Shown here in pieces: positions 33,347 through 43,188 of a DNA stretch of 64,000 nucleotides. The position numbers were made by a program, and so were the translations under genes. Under the pieces are notes generated by a model that saw only the letters and a list, made by a program, of their open reading frames with translations, searched no databases and was not told the origin of the DNA. Each line of letters begins with the position of its first letter. Within the stretch, counting starts at the first letter, position 1. Source of the stretch: Mycobacterium malmoense (GTDB taxonomy: Bacteria; Actinomycetota; Actinomycetes; Mycobacteriales; Mycobacteriaceae); NCBI RefSeq assembly GCF_019645855.1, contig NZ_CP080999.1, positions 62,001-126,000 on the forward strand, written 5' to 3'.

Positions 33347-34099
33347 TTGGCCAAGTCGCCGCTTGCGCTGGCGGGACTGATTGTCCCGATCCTGCTGCTG
33401 GTGATCTGGCAGTTTGTCACAGCGGAGCGGTGGTTTTCGGCCAGCCAGTTGCCGCCCCCCGGCGACGTGCTGTCCGCGCTGGGCGAACTGCTTCGGCATG
33501 ACGATCTATGGGTCCACCTCCAAGCGAGCCTTTTGCGGGTGCTGTTGGGCTATCTGGCGGGTGCGGGTGCTGCGCTCGTGCTTGGTTCCCTCGTCGGGCT
33601 CTCGGTGATTGTGCGCAGGTTGCTTGAGCCGACGGTCGCGGTATTCCGCACCGTTCCCTCTCTGGCGTGGGTGCCGTTGCTGCTGTTGTGGTTTGGCATT
33701 GACGAGACACCGAAACTTTTGCTCGTCGCCATCGGCGCGTTTTTCCCGATCTACACGACAACGGCATCGGCACTCTCACACGTCGACGCGCAGCTTGTGG
33801 AGGTGGGACGCGCGTACGGTCGGCGCGGCGTCTCGTTGTTGGCGACCGTGATGCTGCCCGCCGCGGCCCCGGAGCTGGTGAACGGGCTGAGATTGGGCCT
33901 GGCGAATGCGTGGCTGTTTTTGGTCGCGGCGGAGCTGATCGCCTCGTCGAAAGGCTTGGGATTCCTGCTGATCGATAGCCAGAACACCGGCCGCACTGAC
34001 ATCATGCTGCTCGCGATCATACTGCTGGCCGGATTGGGCAAACTCAGTGACGTTGCCCTGGGCACCCTCGAGCGTCGGATGGTGCGGCGGCGCAGCTAG
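33347..34099 (+). CDS. ssuC: Sulfonate-type ABC importer permease (SsuC-like)
   Basis: A permease of about 250 residues with spans such as LALAGLIVPILLLVIWQF and VFRTVPSLAWVPLLLLWFG and the EAA loop VEVGRAYGRRGVSLLATVML. The start is unclear: no ATG or GTG exists near the SsuA stop. TTG 33347 is proposed; a CTG at 33326 overlapping the SsuA stop (CTGA) is an alternative that would mimic the overlaps in this region. Confidence 0.85.
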   Translation: MAKSPLALAGLIVPILLLVIWQFVTAERWFSASQLPPPGDVLSALGELLRHDDLWVHLQASLLRVLLGYLAGAGAALVLGSLVGLSVIVRRLLEPTVAVFRTVPSLAWVPLLLLWFGIDETPKLLLVAIGAFFPIYTTTASALSHVDAQLVEVGRAYGRRGVSLLATVMLPAAAPELVNGLRLGLANAWLFLVAAELIASSKGLGFLLIDSQNTGRTDIMLLAIILLAGLGKLSDVALGTLERRMVRRRS

Positions 34100-34294
34100 C
34101 TCAGGACCGCCAGGACGTTCGCCGGGGCGCTGTTCGCTGGGCGTCGAGACTGCGGTGGTAGCGGCGCCCAAGGCGAAAAGCCAGCCGTGAACGCAGGCTC
34201 GATGCCACCAGCGCAGACTCGGCACCAGCGGCGTCTGGTCACAACCCCCGACGAACTTACGGACCAGACCACCAGCTCAGGACCGCCCAGGACG
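34098..34294 (+). repeat. Direct repeat flanking the spacer before the SsuD-like gene
   Basis: AGCTCAGGACCGCCAGGACG at 34098-34117 recurs with one extra C at 34274-34294. The copies bound 156 bases with no recognisable gene between ssuC and the monooxygenase gene. Possibly a local duplication; a regulatory role cannot be excluded. Confidence 0.5.
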
Positions 34295-34337
34295 CAACTT
34301 GCACGGTCGCCCGTGGGCAACCTAGCGTCGACGGGGT

Positions 34338-35417
34338 ATGGCTCCGCGCTTCTTCTGGTTCCTGCCCACCACCGGTGACAGCCGCTCGATCGTCGGCGGG
34401 TCGCACGCATCGTCGAACCGCGCGATTCCGAACGGATATCGCCCGCCTAGCCGCCGCTACCTGGCCGAGGTGGCGCGTGCCGCGGACCGGCTGGGCTTCG
34501 AGGGCGTGCTGACGCCGACCGGGACCTGGTGCGAAGACGCGTGGCTGACCTCGGCCGCATTGTTGGCCGAGACGGAGAAGCTGAAGTTTCTGGTCGCATT
34601 TCGTCCCGGGCTGGTGCCGCCCACCCTCGCCGCGCAGCAGACCGCGACGCTGCAACGCTTTTCCGAGGGCAGGGTGTTGCTCAACGTCGTCAGTGGTGGC
34701 GACGACGCCGAGCAACGCCGTTTCGGCGACTGGCTCGGCCACGACGAGCGCTACGCGAGGACGGCGGAATTCCTGCACATCGTGACATCGGTATGGTCGC
34801 GGGATTCCGTCGATTTCACCGGCAAGTACTACAGCGTCGCCGATGCCCGGGTTTCGGCTCCGCCGAACCCATTGCCAGACATCTACTTTGGCGGTTCTTC
34901 GGCGGCGGCGCTACCGATCGCGGCCCAGTTCGCCGACGTCTACCTCACATGGGGTGAGCCGCCACAGGCGGCCGCCGCCAAGATCGAGCGGGTGCGGGAC
35001 AAGGCCGCCGCCCTGGGCCGCGCGGTCCGGTTCGGCATTCGGCTGCACACCATCAGCCGTGACACCTCGGCCGCGGCCTGGGCCGTCGCGAACGAGATGC
35101 TTGCCGAACTCACCGAGGAGCAGATCACCAAAGCCACAGCGCTGCATGCGAAGTCGGAATCCGAGGGCCAACGACGGATGACCGCGCTGCACGGCGGTCG
35201 GGTCGACAAGCTGGAGATCTATCCGAACCTGTGGGCCGGAATAGGCCTGGTCCGCGGGGGCGCCGGTACCGCGCTGGTGGGCAGCCATCAGGAAGTCGCG
35301 AACCTGATCCGCGAATACCACTCGCTGGGCTTCGACGAGTTCATCCTGTCGGGCTACCCGCACCTGGAGGAGGCCTACTGGTTCGCCGAAGGCGTGCTGC
35401 CGCTATTGGACAAGTAG
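34338..35417 (+). CDS. ssuD: FMNH2-dependent alkanesulfonate monooxygenase (SsuD-like)
   Basis: A 359-residue luciferase-like flavin monooxygenase close to SsuD, which releases sulfite from alkanesulfonates. SsuD-like features are FFWFLPTTGDSR, VLTPTGTWCEDAW with the conserved Cys, LVAFRPGLVPPTLAAQQ and GRVLLNVVSGGD. It follows the ssuBAC importer in the same direction. An FMN reductase partner is not visible in the window. Confidence 0.9.
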   Translation: MAPRFFWFLPTTGDSRSIVGGSHASSNRAIPNGYRPPSRRYLAEVARAADRLGFEGVLTPTGTWCEDAWLTSAALLAETEKLKFLVAFRPGLVPPTLAAQQTATLQRFSEGRVLLNVVSGGDDAEQRRFGDWLGHDERYARTAEFLHIVTSVWSRDSVDFTGKYYSVADARVSAPPNPLPDIYFGGSSAAALPIAAQFADVYLTWGEPPQAAAAKIERVRDKAAALGRAVRFGIRLHTISRDTSAAAWAVANEMLAELTEEQITKATALHAKSESEGQRRMTALHGGRVDKLEIYPNLWAGIGLVRGGAGTALVGSHQEVANLIREYHSLGFDEFILSGYPHLEEAYWFAEGVLPLLDK

Positions 35418-35890
35418 GGCATCTCACGCGGGGTTGTAATCGCGATGATTTCAGCGGCTCTGCCGCGCGTGCGGGCCCGCGTTGGCATCCGATATCGGCA
35501 TCGGTGGCGATGACGCGGTAAGTGCGAGAGGCGTACGCCGCCGCTTCCGCCCTCGGCCCGAGCCCATCGGCGTGGCCAGGCTTCAAGGTGATGAGCGCCG
35601 GCGACACACGCACGGATTCCGAAGTGTCAGGCCGGAACTCGGACCGTATGGGCGGCAAGACAGCGGGCGACAATGCAGCTGGCAAAGTTTCCGCACCGCC
35701 TCCGGCATCGGTTCCTGGCCGACGGTCGTGTAGTCGGCGGCCGACACGTCCCGCGTGTGCGGCGACGGCCATGCCGTCGACGGGTTATTCCCCGCGTTAG
35801 ACAGACCCGGCCGCAACCGGTGTCGCCACCGCCGATCCTCGGGCGCCCCTCGGCACAGTGGTGGTATCCGTTAGGAAGACAGGTCTTGTG
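35418..35890. other. Intergenic stretch, no gene seen
   Basis: 473 bases between two monooxygenase genes. Several frames are open on both strands, but none reads like a protein. A short dyad AAGAC-AG-GTCTT lies just before ATG 35891. A decayed gene on the minus strand near 35590-35810 is possible but not supported. Confidence 0.35.
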
Positions 35891-37096
35891 ATGGCTATTT
35901 CGTCAAGTCCCTTGCACCTCGCCGTGGCGCTCGACGGCGTCGGTTGGCACCCGGCCGCGTGGCGGGAAGACGACGCCCGACCGGATGAGCTGTTCGACGC
36001 CGGTTATTGGGCCGATCTGGTCGCCGAAGCCGAGCGCGCGTCGCTGGACTTCGTGACCATCGAGGATTCGCTGGCGATCCAATCCGACGACCCCTTCGAG
36101 CCCGACGACCGAACCGACCGCGTTCGAGGCCGGTTGGACGCGGTGCTCATCGCCGCCCGGATCGCGCCGCGCACCCGGCGCATCGGGCTCGTGCCGACGG
36201 CGATCGTCACCCACACCGAGCCATTCCACGTATCGAAATCGATTGCCACGCTTGACTACGTCAGCACCGGCCGAGCCGGCGTTCGGGTTCAGCTCTCGGC
36301 ACGCGCCGACGTGGCGGCCCACTTCGGGCGCCGCGAACTGCCACACCCGTCGGCCGGCGCCGCCGACGATCCGGCCTGGCAGCGACAGATCAACGACTAC
36401 TTCGCCGAGGCCGCCGATTACGTCGAGGTGCTGCGCCGCTTGTGGGACAGCTGGGAGGACGACGCCGAGATCCGGGACATCGCCACCGGACGCTTCATCG
36501 ACCGGCACAAGCTGCACTACATCGATTTCGAAGGACGCTGGTTCTCCGTCAAAGGACCTTCGATCACGCCTCGTCCGCCCCAGGGCCAGCCGATCGTCGC
36601 GGCCCTGGGCCACGGCGGCGCGTCCTACGACTTGATCGCCGGCAGCGTCGACGTCGGATTCGTCACCCCGCGCGGCGCCGCGCAGGCGGCCGACATCGTC
36701 GGCGAGATCACGGCGGTGCAGTGGGCCGCCGGTCGCAGCCGGGAAGCGCTGCACATTTTCGGCGACCTGGTGGCGTTCCTCGATCACACCCCGGAGGCGG
36801 CACGGGCGCGGCGGGGTCGGCTCGACGAACTCGCCGGCACCGAATACCGCAGCGACGCCGAAATTTTCGCGGGCACCCCCGCACAGCTGGCCGACCTGCT
36901 ACAGGAGTGGCACGCCGCCGGGCTGTCGGGATTTCGGCTGCGGCCCGCCGCGCTGCCGCATGACCTCGTCCAGATCACCGAGGGCCTGGTGCCCGAGCTG
37001 CGGCGCCGAGGGCTGTTCCGTGGCGGCTACGAGGCCGACACGCTTCGCGGCTTGCTCGGATTGCCCCGCCCCGCCAACCGTTACGCCATCGCCTGA
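35891..37096 (+). CDS. LLM-class flavin monooxygenase (NtaA/SnaA/SfnG-like)
   Basis: A 401-residue luciferase-like protein. Typical stretches are WADLVAEAERASLDFVTIED, IGLVPTAIVTHTEPFHVSK and SIATLDYVSTGRAGVRVQLS, with an insertion (IDRHKLHYIDFEGRWFSVKG) typical of the NtaA/DszA branch. It presumably uses reduced flavin to attack an organosulfur or related substrate. ATG 35891 is preferred to a GTG at 35858. It begins a run of three LLM genes with gaps of 18 and 4 bases. Confidence 0.88.
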   Translation: MAISSSPLHLAVALDGVGWHPAAWREDDARPDELFDAGYWADLVAEAERASLDFVTIEDSLAIQSDDPFEPDDRTDRVRGRLDAVLIAARIAPRTRRIGLVPTAIVTHTEPFHVSKSIATLDYVSTGRAGVRVQLSARADVAAHFGRRELPHPSAGAADDPAWQRQINDYFAEAADYVEVLRRLWDSWEDDAEIRDIATGRFIDRHKLHYIDFEGRWFSVKGPSITPRPPQGQPIVAALGHGGASYDLIAGSVDVGFVTPRGAAQAADIVGEITAVQWAAGRSREALHIFGDLVAFLDHTPEAARARRGRLDELAGTEYRSDAEIFAGTPAQLADLLQEWHAAGLSGFRLRPAALPHDLVQITEGLVPELRRRGLFRGGYEADTLRGLLGLPRPANRYAIA

Positions 37097-37114
37097 CGGT
37101 TCCGAGGACTCCCG

Positions 37115-38500
37115 ATGAGCACGCTAAAGCAAATTCACCTGGCCGCGCACTTCCCCGGCGTCAACAACACCACGGTGTGGAGCGACCCGGCCGCCGGCAG
37201 CCACATCGAGTTCGGCTCGTTTGCACAATTCGCTCAGACGGCCGAGCGGGGCAAGTTCGACTTCCTGTTCCTGGCCGAAGGGCTGCGGCTGCGCGAGCAG
37301 AACGGGCAGATCTACGACCTCGACGTGGTCGGCCGCCCGGACACCTTCACCGTGCTGGCCGCACTGGCCGCGGTCACCGAGCGGCTTGGCCTGACCGGCA
37401 CGATCAACTCGACGTTCAACGAGCCCTACGAGGTGGCCCGGCAGTTCGCCTCCCTGGACCATCTCTCCGGCGGCCGCGCGGCGTGGAATGTCGTGACGTC
37501 CTGGGATGCGTTCACCGGAGAGAACTTTCGCCGCGGCGGCTTTTTGGCGGAGGACCAGCGCTACGAGCGGGCGAAGACATTCCTGCAGACCACCCTGGAG
37601 CTTCTCGACTCCTGGCACGGCGACGAGATCGTGGCGGACAAGGAGAGCGGCGTCTTCCTGTCCGACCCGAACGCCGGCCAATTCACCCACAGGGACGCGC
37701 ATTTCGACATTCACGGCCGGTTCAACGTTCCGAGAAGCCCGCAGGGGCGCCCGGTGATCTTCCAGGCCGGCGACTCCGACGAGGGCCGAGACTTCGCCGC
37801 CTCCGCCGCCGACGCGATCTTCTCCCGACACAGCACCTTGGGCGCCGGGCAGGCGTTCTACGCCGACGTCAAGGGCCGCCTCGCCCGCCACGGGCGACGC
37901 CGCGACGAGCTGCTCATCCTGCCGGCCGCGACATTCGTCATCGGCGACACCGACGCCGAGGCCGACGAGATCGCCCACGAGGTGCGGCTCGCCCAGGTGT
38001 CCCCGCAGACGGCGATCAAGTTCCTCGAACAGCTTTGGAACCGGGACCTTTCCGACCACGACCCGGACGGGCCGCTGCCCAGCGTGGACCCGGTCGTGGG
38101 GGAAAACACCATCTCGCGCGGCCGGGCCAGCGTCCGCATGTTCCGCGACTCGATCGCGATCGCGAACGACTGGCGGGCCAAGGCGGAGGCGGAGAACCTG
38201 ACCACCCGCGAACTGATCGTCGAAGTCACCGGCCGTCAATCCTTCGTCGGCTCACCGCAGACCGTCGCCGCGACGATCAACGACTTCGTGCAGGCCGATG
38301 CCAGCGACGGGTTCATCCTGGTCCCGCACATCACGCCCGGCGGGCTGGATCCCTTCGTGGACCGGGTCGTGCCGCTGTTGCAGGAGCGCGGAGTGTTCCG
38401 CGCCGACTACGAGGGCACAACGCTGCGCGAGCATCTGGGGCTGGCGCCGGCACCGCGGCGTTCGGCCGGCCGGGCGACCTCCAGCGGGGTGGCTTCGTAG
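37115..38500 (+). CDS. NtaA/SnaA/DszA-type flavin monooxygenase
   Basis: A 461-residue LLM protein in the NtaA/DszA branch: SHIEFGSFAQFAQTAERGKF, TGTINSTFNEPYEVARQFAS, SGGRAAWNVVTSWDAFTGEN and GRPVIFQAGDSDEGRDFAA are family hallmarks. Such enzymes cleave carbon-sulfur or carbon-nitrogen bonds with FMNH2. Placement beside sulfonate importers supports a sulfur-scavenging role. Confidence 0.92.
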   Translation: MSTLKQIHLAAHFPGVNNTTVWSDPAAGSHIEFGSFAQFAQTAERGKFDFLFLAEGLRLREQNGQIYDLDVVGRPDTFTVLAALAAVTERLGLTGTINSTFNEPYEVARQFASLDHLSGGRAAWNVVTSWDAFTGENFRRGGFLAEDQRYERAKTFLQTTLELLDSWHGDEIVADKESGVFLSDPNAGQFTHRDAHFDIHGRFNVPRSPQGRPVIFQAGDSDEGRDFAASAADAIFSRHSTLGAGQAFYADVKGRLARHGRRRDELLILPAATFVIGDTDAEADEIAHEVRLAQVSPQTAIKFLEQLWNRDLSDHDPDGPLPSVDPVVGENTISRGRASVRMFRDSIAIANDWRAKAEAENLTTRELIVEVTGRQSFVGSPQTVAATINDFVQADASDGFILVPHITPGGLDPFVDRVVPLLQERGVFRADYEGTTLREHLGLAPAPRRSAGRATSSGVAS

Positions 38501-38504
38501 GGCC

Positions 38505-39635
38505 ATGACGACTCCGTTAACGGTGCTCGACCTGGTTCCGATCCCGTCGGGCTCGACCGCGACGCAGGCCCTGCGCAACAGCATCGACCTCGCCCAGCAC
38601 GCCGAGGCCCTGGGCTACGCGCGCTATTGGTTCGCCGAACACCACCTCAATCCCGGCGTTGCCGGCACCTCACCCGCGGTGCTGCTGGCACTGACCGCCA
38701 CCGAAACCTCGAGGATCCGGCTCGGTTCGGGCGCGGTGCAGATGGGGCATCGCACCGCCCTGTCCACGGTGGAGGAGTTCGGCCTGCTGGATGCCCTGTA
38801 CCCCGGCCGGTTCGACCTCGGCCTGGGGCGTTCCGGGGGCAAGCCGCGCGAGCCGGCGTCGTCCGCGCGGGCCGCTTCGACCTCGCGGGAGTTAATCGAT
38901 GGACGCACACCGAACGGGTTGCTGATCCCTGCGAAGTTCGATCCCACGCCATTGTCCAAATCACCGCGCCTGGCGTTGCAGAAAGCGTTACTGCAGCTGC
39001 CGGGCGCGCAGTCACAGAACTACACCGAGCAGGTCGACGACATCCTCGCGCTGATCGCGGACACCTACCGTTCGGACGACGGCGAAGAGGCCCACGTCGT
39101 GCCCGGGGGAGGCGCTGCGCTACAAGTCTGGATCCTGGGCAGCAGCGGCGGGGAGAGCGCCGCCGTCGCCGGCAGCAGGGGCCTGCGGTTCGCCGCCAAC
39201 TACCACGTCGCCCCGGCCACGGTCCTCGAGGCGACCGACGCTTACCGGGAAGCGTTTCGACCGTCGGCCGAGCTCGACCGGCCCTACGTCGCCGTCTCGG
39301 CGGACGTCGTCGTCGCCGAGGACGAGGCGACCGCCCGGGAACTCGCCGCCGGTTACGGGCTCTGGGTGCGCAGCATCCGCACCGCCGAAGGCGCGATCCC
39401 GTTTCCCACGCCGGACGAAGCGCGCGCCCCCACCTGGACCGACGCCGACCGCGAGCTTGTCGCGGACCGGGTCGACACCCAGTTCGTCGGATCCCCCGTT
39501 CAGGTCGCCGATCAGCTGGAGCGGTTGCGCGACGCGACCGAGGCCGACGAGCTGATCCTTACGACGATCACCCACGACCACCACGACCGGGTGCGCTCCT
39601 ACCGGCTGCTCGCCGAAGAGTGGGCCCGCCGATGA
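38505..39635 (+). CDS. LLM-class flavin-dependent oxidoreductase
   Basis: A 376-residue luciferase-like protein: YARYWFAEHHLNPGVAGTSP, RIRLGSGAVQMGHRTALS, LDALYPGRFDLGLGRSGG and VWILGSSGGESAAVAG. This is the alkanal-monooxygenase-like branch, separate from the two preceding genes. ATG 38505 is four bases after the previous stop. Substrate unknown. Confidence 0.9.
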   Translation: MTTPLTVLDLVPIPSGSTATQALRNSIDLAQHAEALGYARYWFAEHHLNPGVAGTSPAVLLALTATETSRIRLGSGAVQMGHRTALSTVEEFGLLDALYPGRFDLGLGRSGGKPREPASSARAASTSRELIDGRTPNGLLIPAKFDPTPLSKSPRLALQKALLQLPGAQSQNYTEQVDDILALIADTYRSDDGEEAHVVPGGGAALQVWILGSSGGESAAVAGSRGLRFAANYHVAPATVLEATDAYREAFRPSAELDRPYVAVSADVVVAEDEATARELAAGYGLWVRSIRTAEGAIPFPTPDEARAPTWTDADRELVADRVDTQFVGSPVQVADQLERLRDATEADELILTTITHDHHDRVRSYRLLAEEWARR

Positions 39636-39701
39636 GCGGTCGGCCGACGTAGTCGAAGATCTGGGGACGCGGGCGCTGTTCGCCCGTGCGGAAGGAGCGC
39701 C

Positions 39702-41153
39702 GTGACCCTGCCCTACGTCCACCCACCGGCGGTACGGGATTCGTTCACCATCCGCGATGTCACGGTTGTCGATGTCGTCAACGGCGCGACGGCGCCGCAT
39801 CGTGACGTGCGTGTCGCCGGCACCACGATCGTCGCCGTGGAGGCGACCGGCGCGACGCCCGAGGACCCCAATCTCGACAATGCAATCCAAGGCAGCGGCC
39901 GCTTTGTGGTGCCCGGGTTCGTCGACGCCCACGTTCATGTGCTGAACAACCCGAAGGACGCTGCCGCCAGCTACGCCCTGATGCTCGCCAACGGGGTCGT
40001 CGGATTCCGGCAGATGTCGGGCAGTCCCGCGCTCCTCGCGGACCGGGCCGCGGGCCGCCTGCCGTCACCGGCCGGCGCACCCGAACTGCTGAGCACCCCG
40101 GGTTCGTTGCTGACGCCGCTCAACGCGTCGACACCGGCGGCAGCGGTGAATGAGGTTCGCGCACAACAGAAACAGGGTGCCGACTTCATCAAGGCCGGCA
40201 TGACCGGGCACGATGGGTTCCTCGCCGCGCTGGCCGAGGCCAACCGACTCGGTATCCCGTTGGCGGGTCATCTACCGGGCGACCTGGATCCGCGCGAGGC
40301 CGCACGCGGTGGAGTGCAGTGCATCGAACACCTCGGGCCGGGCGCCACCGTCTACGCCGCAACGTCGTGCTGTGAGCAGGAACTGCGTGCGACGCCGCAG
40401 AAGTTGCCGCGGCTTCCGAGTTTGAGATTGCCCGGGATGGAACGCCTCGTGGGCGCGCTTATCGCCAGGCTGGCGGTCAACCCGGCTCTCCTGACCTCGC
40501 CGTCGGCCGCGATGGTGCTGCACCGTGCAGATACGACGTTTGACGAGGCCAAGGCCGCCGAACTCGCCGAGCTATTCGTGGCCCACCAGACATGGCACTG
40601 CCCCACCTTGATTCGCCTGCACACCCAGCAATTCCCGGATAAGCCGGAACACCGGGACGATCCGCGGCAGCGATTCATCGCCCCGTCCGAAATCAAACGA
40701 TGGCAGAAGGCAACTCGCAGGTTCACCAAGCTGCCCGAACAGACCCGCTCACTTCTGCAACAACACTGGGACGCGCAGCTGCGGATGACCAGGTTCTTCG
40801 CCGACGCCGGCGTGTCCCTGATCGCCGGCACCGACGCCAACGGTGCCGGCTGGGTGATTCCCGGGTTCGCATTGCACGACGAATTCGATCTGCTCGCGTC
40901 GGCCGGCCTGTCCGCGCTCAAGGTGCTGCAGATGGCAACGTCGGCGGCGGCGCGGTTCTTCGGACGCGAGCGCACGCACGGCAGGGTGGATGCCGGCTAC
41001 CACGCGGACTTCGTTCTGCTCGGGCGGGATCCGCTGTCCGGCCACGCCGCTCTGCACGACATCGTCGGTGTGGCTAGGGCTGGAAACTATTGGGACCGTG
41101 CCGAATTGAACGCCATACTGTCCCGCGTCGAAGCCAATCCACGCGCACGCTGA
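39702..41153 (+). CDS. Amidohydrolase-family protein
   Basis: A 483-residue metal-dependent hydrolase. Metal-binding features include VPGFVDAHVHVLN (HxH), a Lys-containing strand GADFIKAGMTGHDG, PLAGHLPGDLDPR (His), QCIEHLGPG (His) and SLIAGTDANGAGW (Asp). The C-terminus GRVDAGYHADFVLLGRDPL is typical of this superfamily. Likely cleaves an amide or lactam in the same catabolic route. GTG 39702 follows AAGGAGCG. Confidence 0.88.
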   Translation: MTLPYVHPPAVRDSFTIRDVTVVDVVNGATAPHRDVRVAGTTIVAVEATGATPEDPNLDNAIQGSGRFVVPGFVDAHVHVLNNPKDAAASYALMLANGVVGFRQMSGSPALLADRAAGRLPSPAGAPELLSTPGSLLTPLNASTPAAAVNEVRAQQKQGADFIKAGMTGHDGFLAALAEANRLGIPLAGHLPGDLDPREAARGGVQCIEHLGPGATVYAATSCCEQELRATPQKLPRLPSLRLPGMERLVGALIARLAVNPALLTSPSAAMVLHRADTTFDEAKAAELAELFVAHQTWHCPTLIRLHTQQFPDKPEHRDDPRQRFIAPSEIKRWQKATRRFTKLPEQTRSLLQQHWDAQLRMTRFFADAGVSLIAGTDANGAGWVIPGFALHDEFDLLASAGLSALKVLQMATSAAARFFGRERTHGRVDAGYHADFVLLGRDPLSGHAALHDIVGVARAGNYWDRAELNAILSRVEANPRAR

Positions 41154-41166
41154 TTGCCCGAGGGCG

Positions 41167-42378
41167 CTAACGGATGGGCAGGCCGGTCAGCGCCCGCGAA
41201 ATCACCAGGCGCTGAATCTCGCTGGTTCCCTCGAAGATCGTGAAGATCTTCGCGTCCCGGTGCATTCGCTCCACGGGGTAGTCGCGGGTATACCCGTTGC
41301 CGCCCAGGATCTGGATGGCCTCGTCGGTGACGTAGACGGCGGTTTCGCTGGCCACCAGCTTGGCCATCGAGCCCTCGGCCGAGTCGAAGCTCTGGTTGTT
41401 GCGCGCCATCCAGCCGGCCCGCCACACCAGCAGGCGGGCCGCGTCGATGCGGCTTTTCATGTCCGCCAGCTTGAACGCCACGGCCTGGAATTCGCCAATC
41501 TTGCGACCGAATTGCTCACGCTGGCAGGCATAGTCGAGGGCGTATTCGTAGGCGGCGCGGGCCACCCCGACGGCCATCGCGCCGACCGTGGGCCGGGTGC
41601 GCTCGAAGGTTTTCATCGCCGCCTGACCACCCAGGGAGGCCCCGGATTTCGCGCGAGCGATGCGCGCTTCGAACTTTTCGCGGCCGCCGAGAATGAAGTC
41701 CTCGGGCAGGCGGACGTTGTCGAGGACCACCTCGGCGGTGTGCGACGCGCGGATCCCGTGCTTCTTGAATTTCTGCCCCTGAGCCAGACCCTTGGTGCCC
41801 GAGGGGACGACGAACGTGGCCTGGCCGCGGGTGCCGAGCTCGGGATAGACCGATGCCACCACGATGTGCAGGTTGGCGATACCGCCGTTGGTCGCCCAGG
41901 TCTTGGTGCCGTTGAGAATCCATTCACCGGCGGCTTCGTCATAGCGCGCACGCGTGCGGATCGCCCCGACATCAGAACCCGCGTCGGGCTCGGACGAACA
42001 GAACGCGCCGAGCTTGGGGTCGCCGGGCGTACCAAACATCTCCGGAAGCCAGCGGCCTAACTGTTCGGGAGTCCCGTTGCCCGCCAACGCCGCTGCGGCC
42101 AGCCCGGTGCCCATGATGGACAGCGCGATACCGGCGTCACCCCAGAACATCTCCTCGAACGCGGCAAGCATGCCCAGTCCCGTCGGCTCCGTGGCCTGTT
42201 GCGCGAAAAAATCGGGCGAGTACAGACCCACCTTGGCGGCCTCCTGGATCACGGGCCACGGAGTCTCCTCTCGCTCATCCCATTCCGACGCGGCGGGACG
42301 GATGACCTCGACCGCGAACTTGTGCACCCAATCGCGCACCTCGATCACGTCGTCGGTCAGTTGCAGTGAAAACGTCAC
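41167..42378 (-). CDS. Acyl-CoA dehydrogenase
   Basis: A 403-residue FAD enzyme. FAD/substrate segments are GAFCSSEPDAGSDVGAIRT, EWILNGTKTWATNGG and LGGNGYTRDYPVERMHRDA; the catalytic base lies in IFTIFEGTSEIQRLV. Might oxidise an acyl-CoA derived from the sulfonate or amide substrate. Immediately downstream of a TetR gene on the same strand (22-base gap). Confidence 0.92.
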   Translation of the reverse strand: MTFSLQLTDDVIEVRDWVHKFAVEVIRPAASEWDEREETPWPVIQEAAKVGLYSPDFFAQQATEPTGLGMLAAFEEMFWGDAGIALSIMGTGLAAAALAGNGTPEQLGRWLPEMFGTPGDPKLGAFCSSEPDAGSDVGAIRTRARYDEAAGEWILNGTKTWATNGGIANLHIVVASVYPELGTRGQATFVVPSGTKGLAQGQKFKKHGIRASHTAEVVLDNVRLPEDFILGGREKFEARIARAKSGASLGGQAAMKTFERTRPTVGAMAVGVARAAYEYALDYACQREQFGRKIGEFQAVAFKLADMKSRIDAARLLVWRAGWMARNNQSFDSAEGSMAKLVASETAVYVTDEAIQILGGNGYTRDYPVERMHRDAKIFTIFEGTSEIQRLVISRALTGLPIR

Positions 42379-42400
42379 GGCTTTGCTCCTGAAATCGGTG

Positions 42401-43033
42401 TCAATGGTTTTCGGGGTTCCGGTAGTGCGCGAGGACGCTGAGCGTCTGGTTGACCCACGCCTCGAAGTAGCGGTCTTCGTCGACGTTGCCGGGCAGGCGG
42501 CCGGTCAGCGCTTGCAGCGTCGCGGCATAAGACAACGACGCGATTGCCACGGCCGCGGTCGCCTCCGGATCGGGAATGTGGGTGCGGCCGGAACGATTGG
42601 ACGCGGCCAGCTCGTCGGCGAAGCGCTGATAGGCGTTGTCGGTGATGACCTGCCACGTCTTCTCGTCGAGGTCGCCGAGCTCGTCGGGCTCGCGCAGCAT
42701 GACCTTGAGCAATTCCTCGCCCTGCTTCAGGTTGTCCCAGATCAGCCGGCCCGCGGTGCGAACCGCCTGCTCGACACCGCTCGGCTCGCCGGCGTCGTAC
42801 TCCTCCCGAGCGGCCACGATGCTGTCGATCCGGTGCGCAACGGCGGCCTCCAACAGCTCACGCTTGGAACCGAAATGCTTGTAGAGCGCCCCCGACCCGG
42901 GCGCCAGGCCGGACGCTCGCTGGATGTCGGCCACCGACGTCGCCGCGTACCCCTTGGCGGCAAACAGCTTCAACGCCGCCGCAAGCAGCCGATCGCGCCC
43001 CGATGAGTACACGGTGAGAGAGTAGTCACTCAC
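42401..43033 (-). CDS. TetR-family regulator
   Basis: A repressor of about 210 residues. HTH: LLAAALKLFAAKGYAATSVA, IQRASGLAPGSGALYKHFG. The C-terminal domain includes LLKVMLREPDELGDLDEKTW, typical of one TetR subgroup. GTG 43033 is chosen over TTG 43048; GTG 43012 is also possible. GTAGTCAC occurs twice upstream, at 43022 and 43060, and may be part of the operator. Confidence 0.88.
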   Translation of the reverse strand: MSDYSLTVYSSGRDRLLAAALKLFAAKGYAATSVADIQRASGLAPGSGALYKHFGSKRELLEAAVAHRIDSIVAAREEYDAGEPSGVEQAVRTAGRLIWDNLKQGEELLKVMLREPDELGDLDEKTWQVITDNAYQRFADELAASNRSGRTHIPDPEATAAVAIASLSYAATLQALTGRLPGNVDEDRYFEAWVNQTLSVLAHYRNPENH

Positions 43034-43188
43034 CTGAGGCGAAGGCAAATGGACGCCCGGTAGTCACCGCCTTGGACATATCGCGACCTCGTCTACTCTG
43101 GGTCTGCCATGAAAGTTCCCGGTGCTTTCGTGGGGATCCGCCACGTCGGCTTGGCCGTGTGAGCTCACTAAGGGAGCCTGATATTCGC

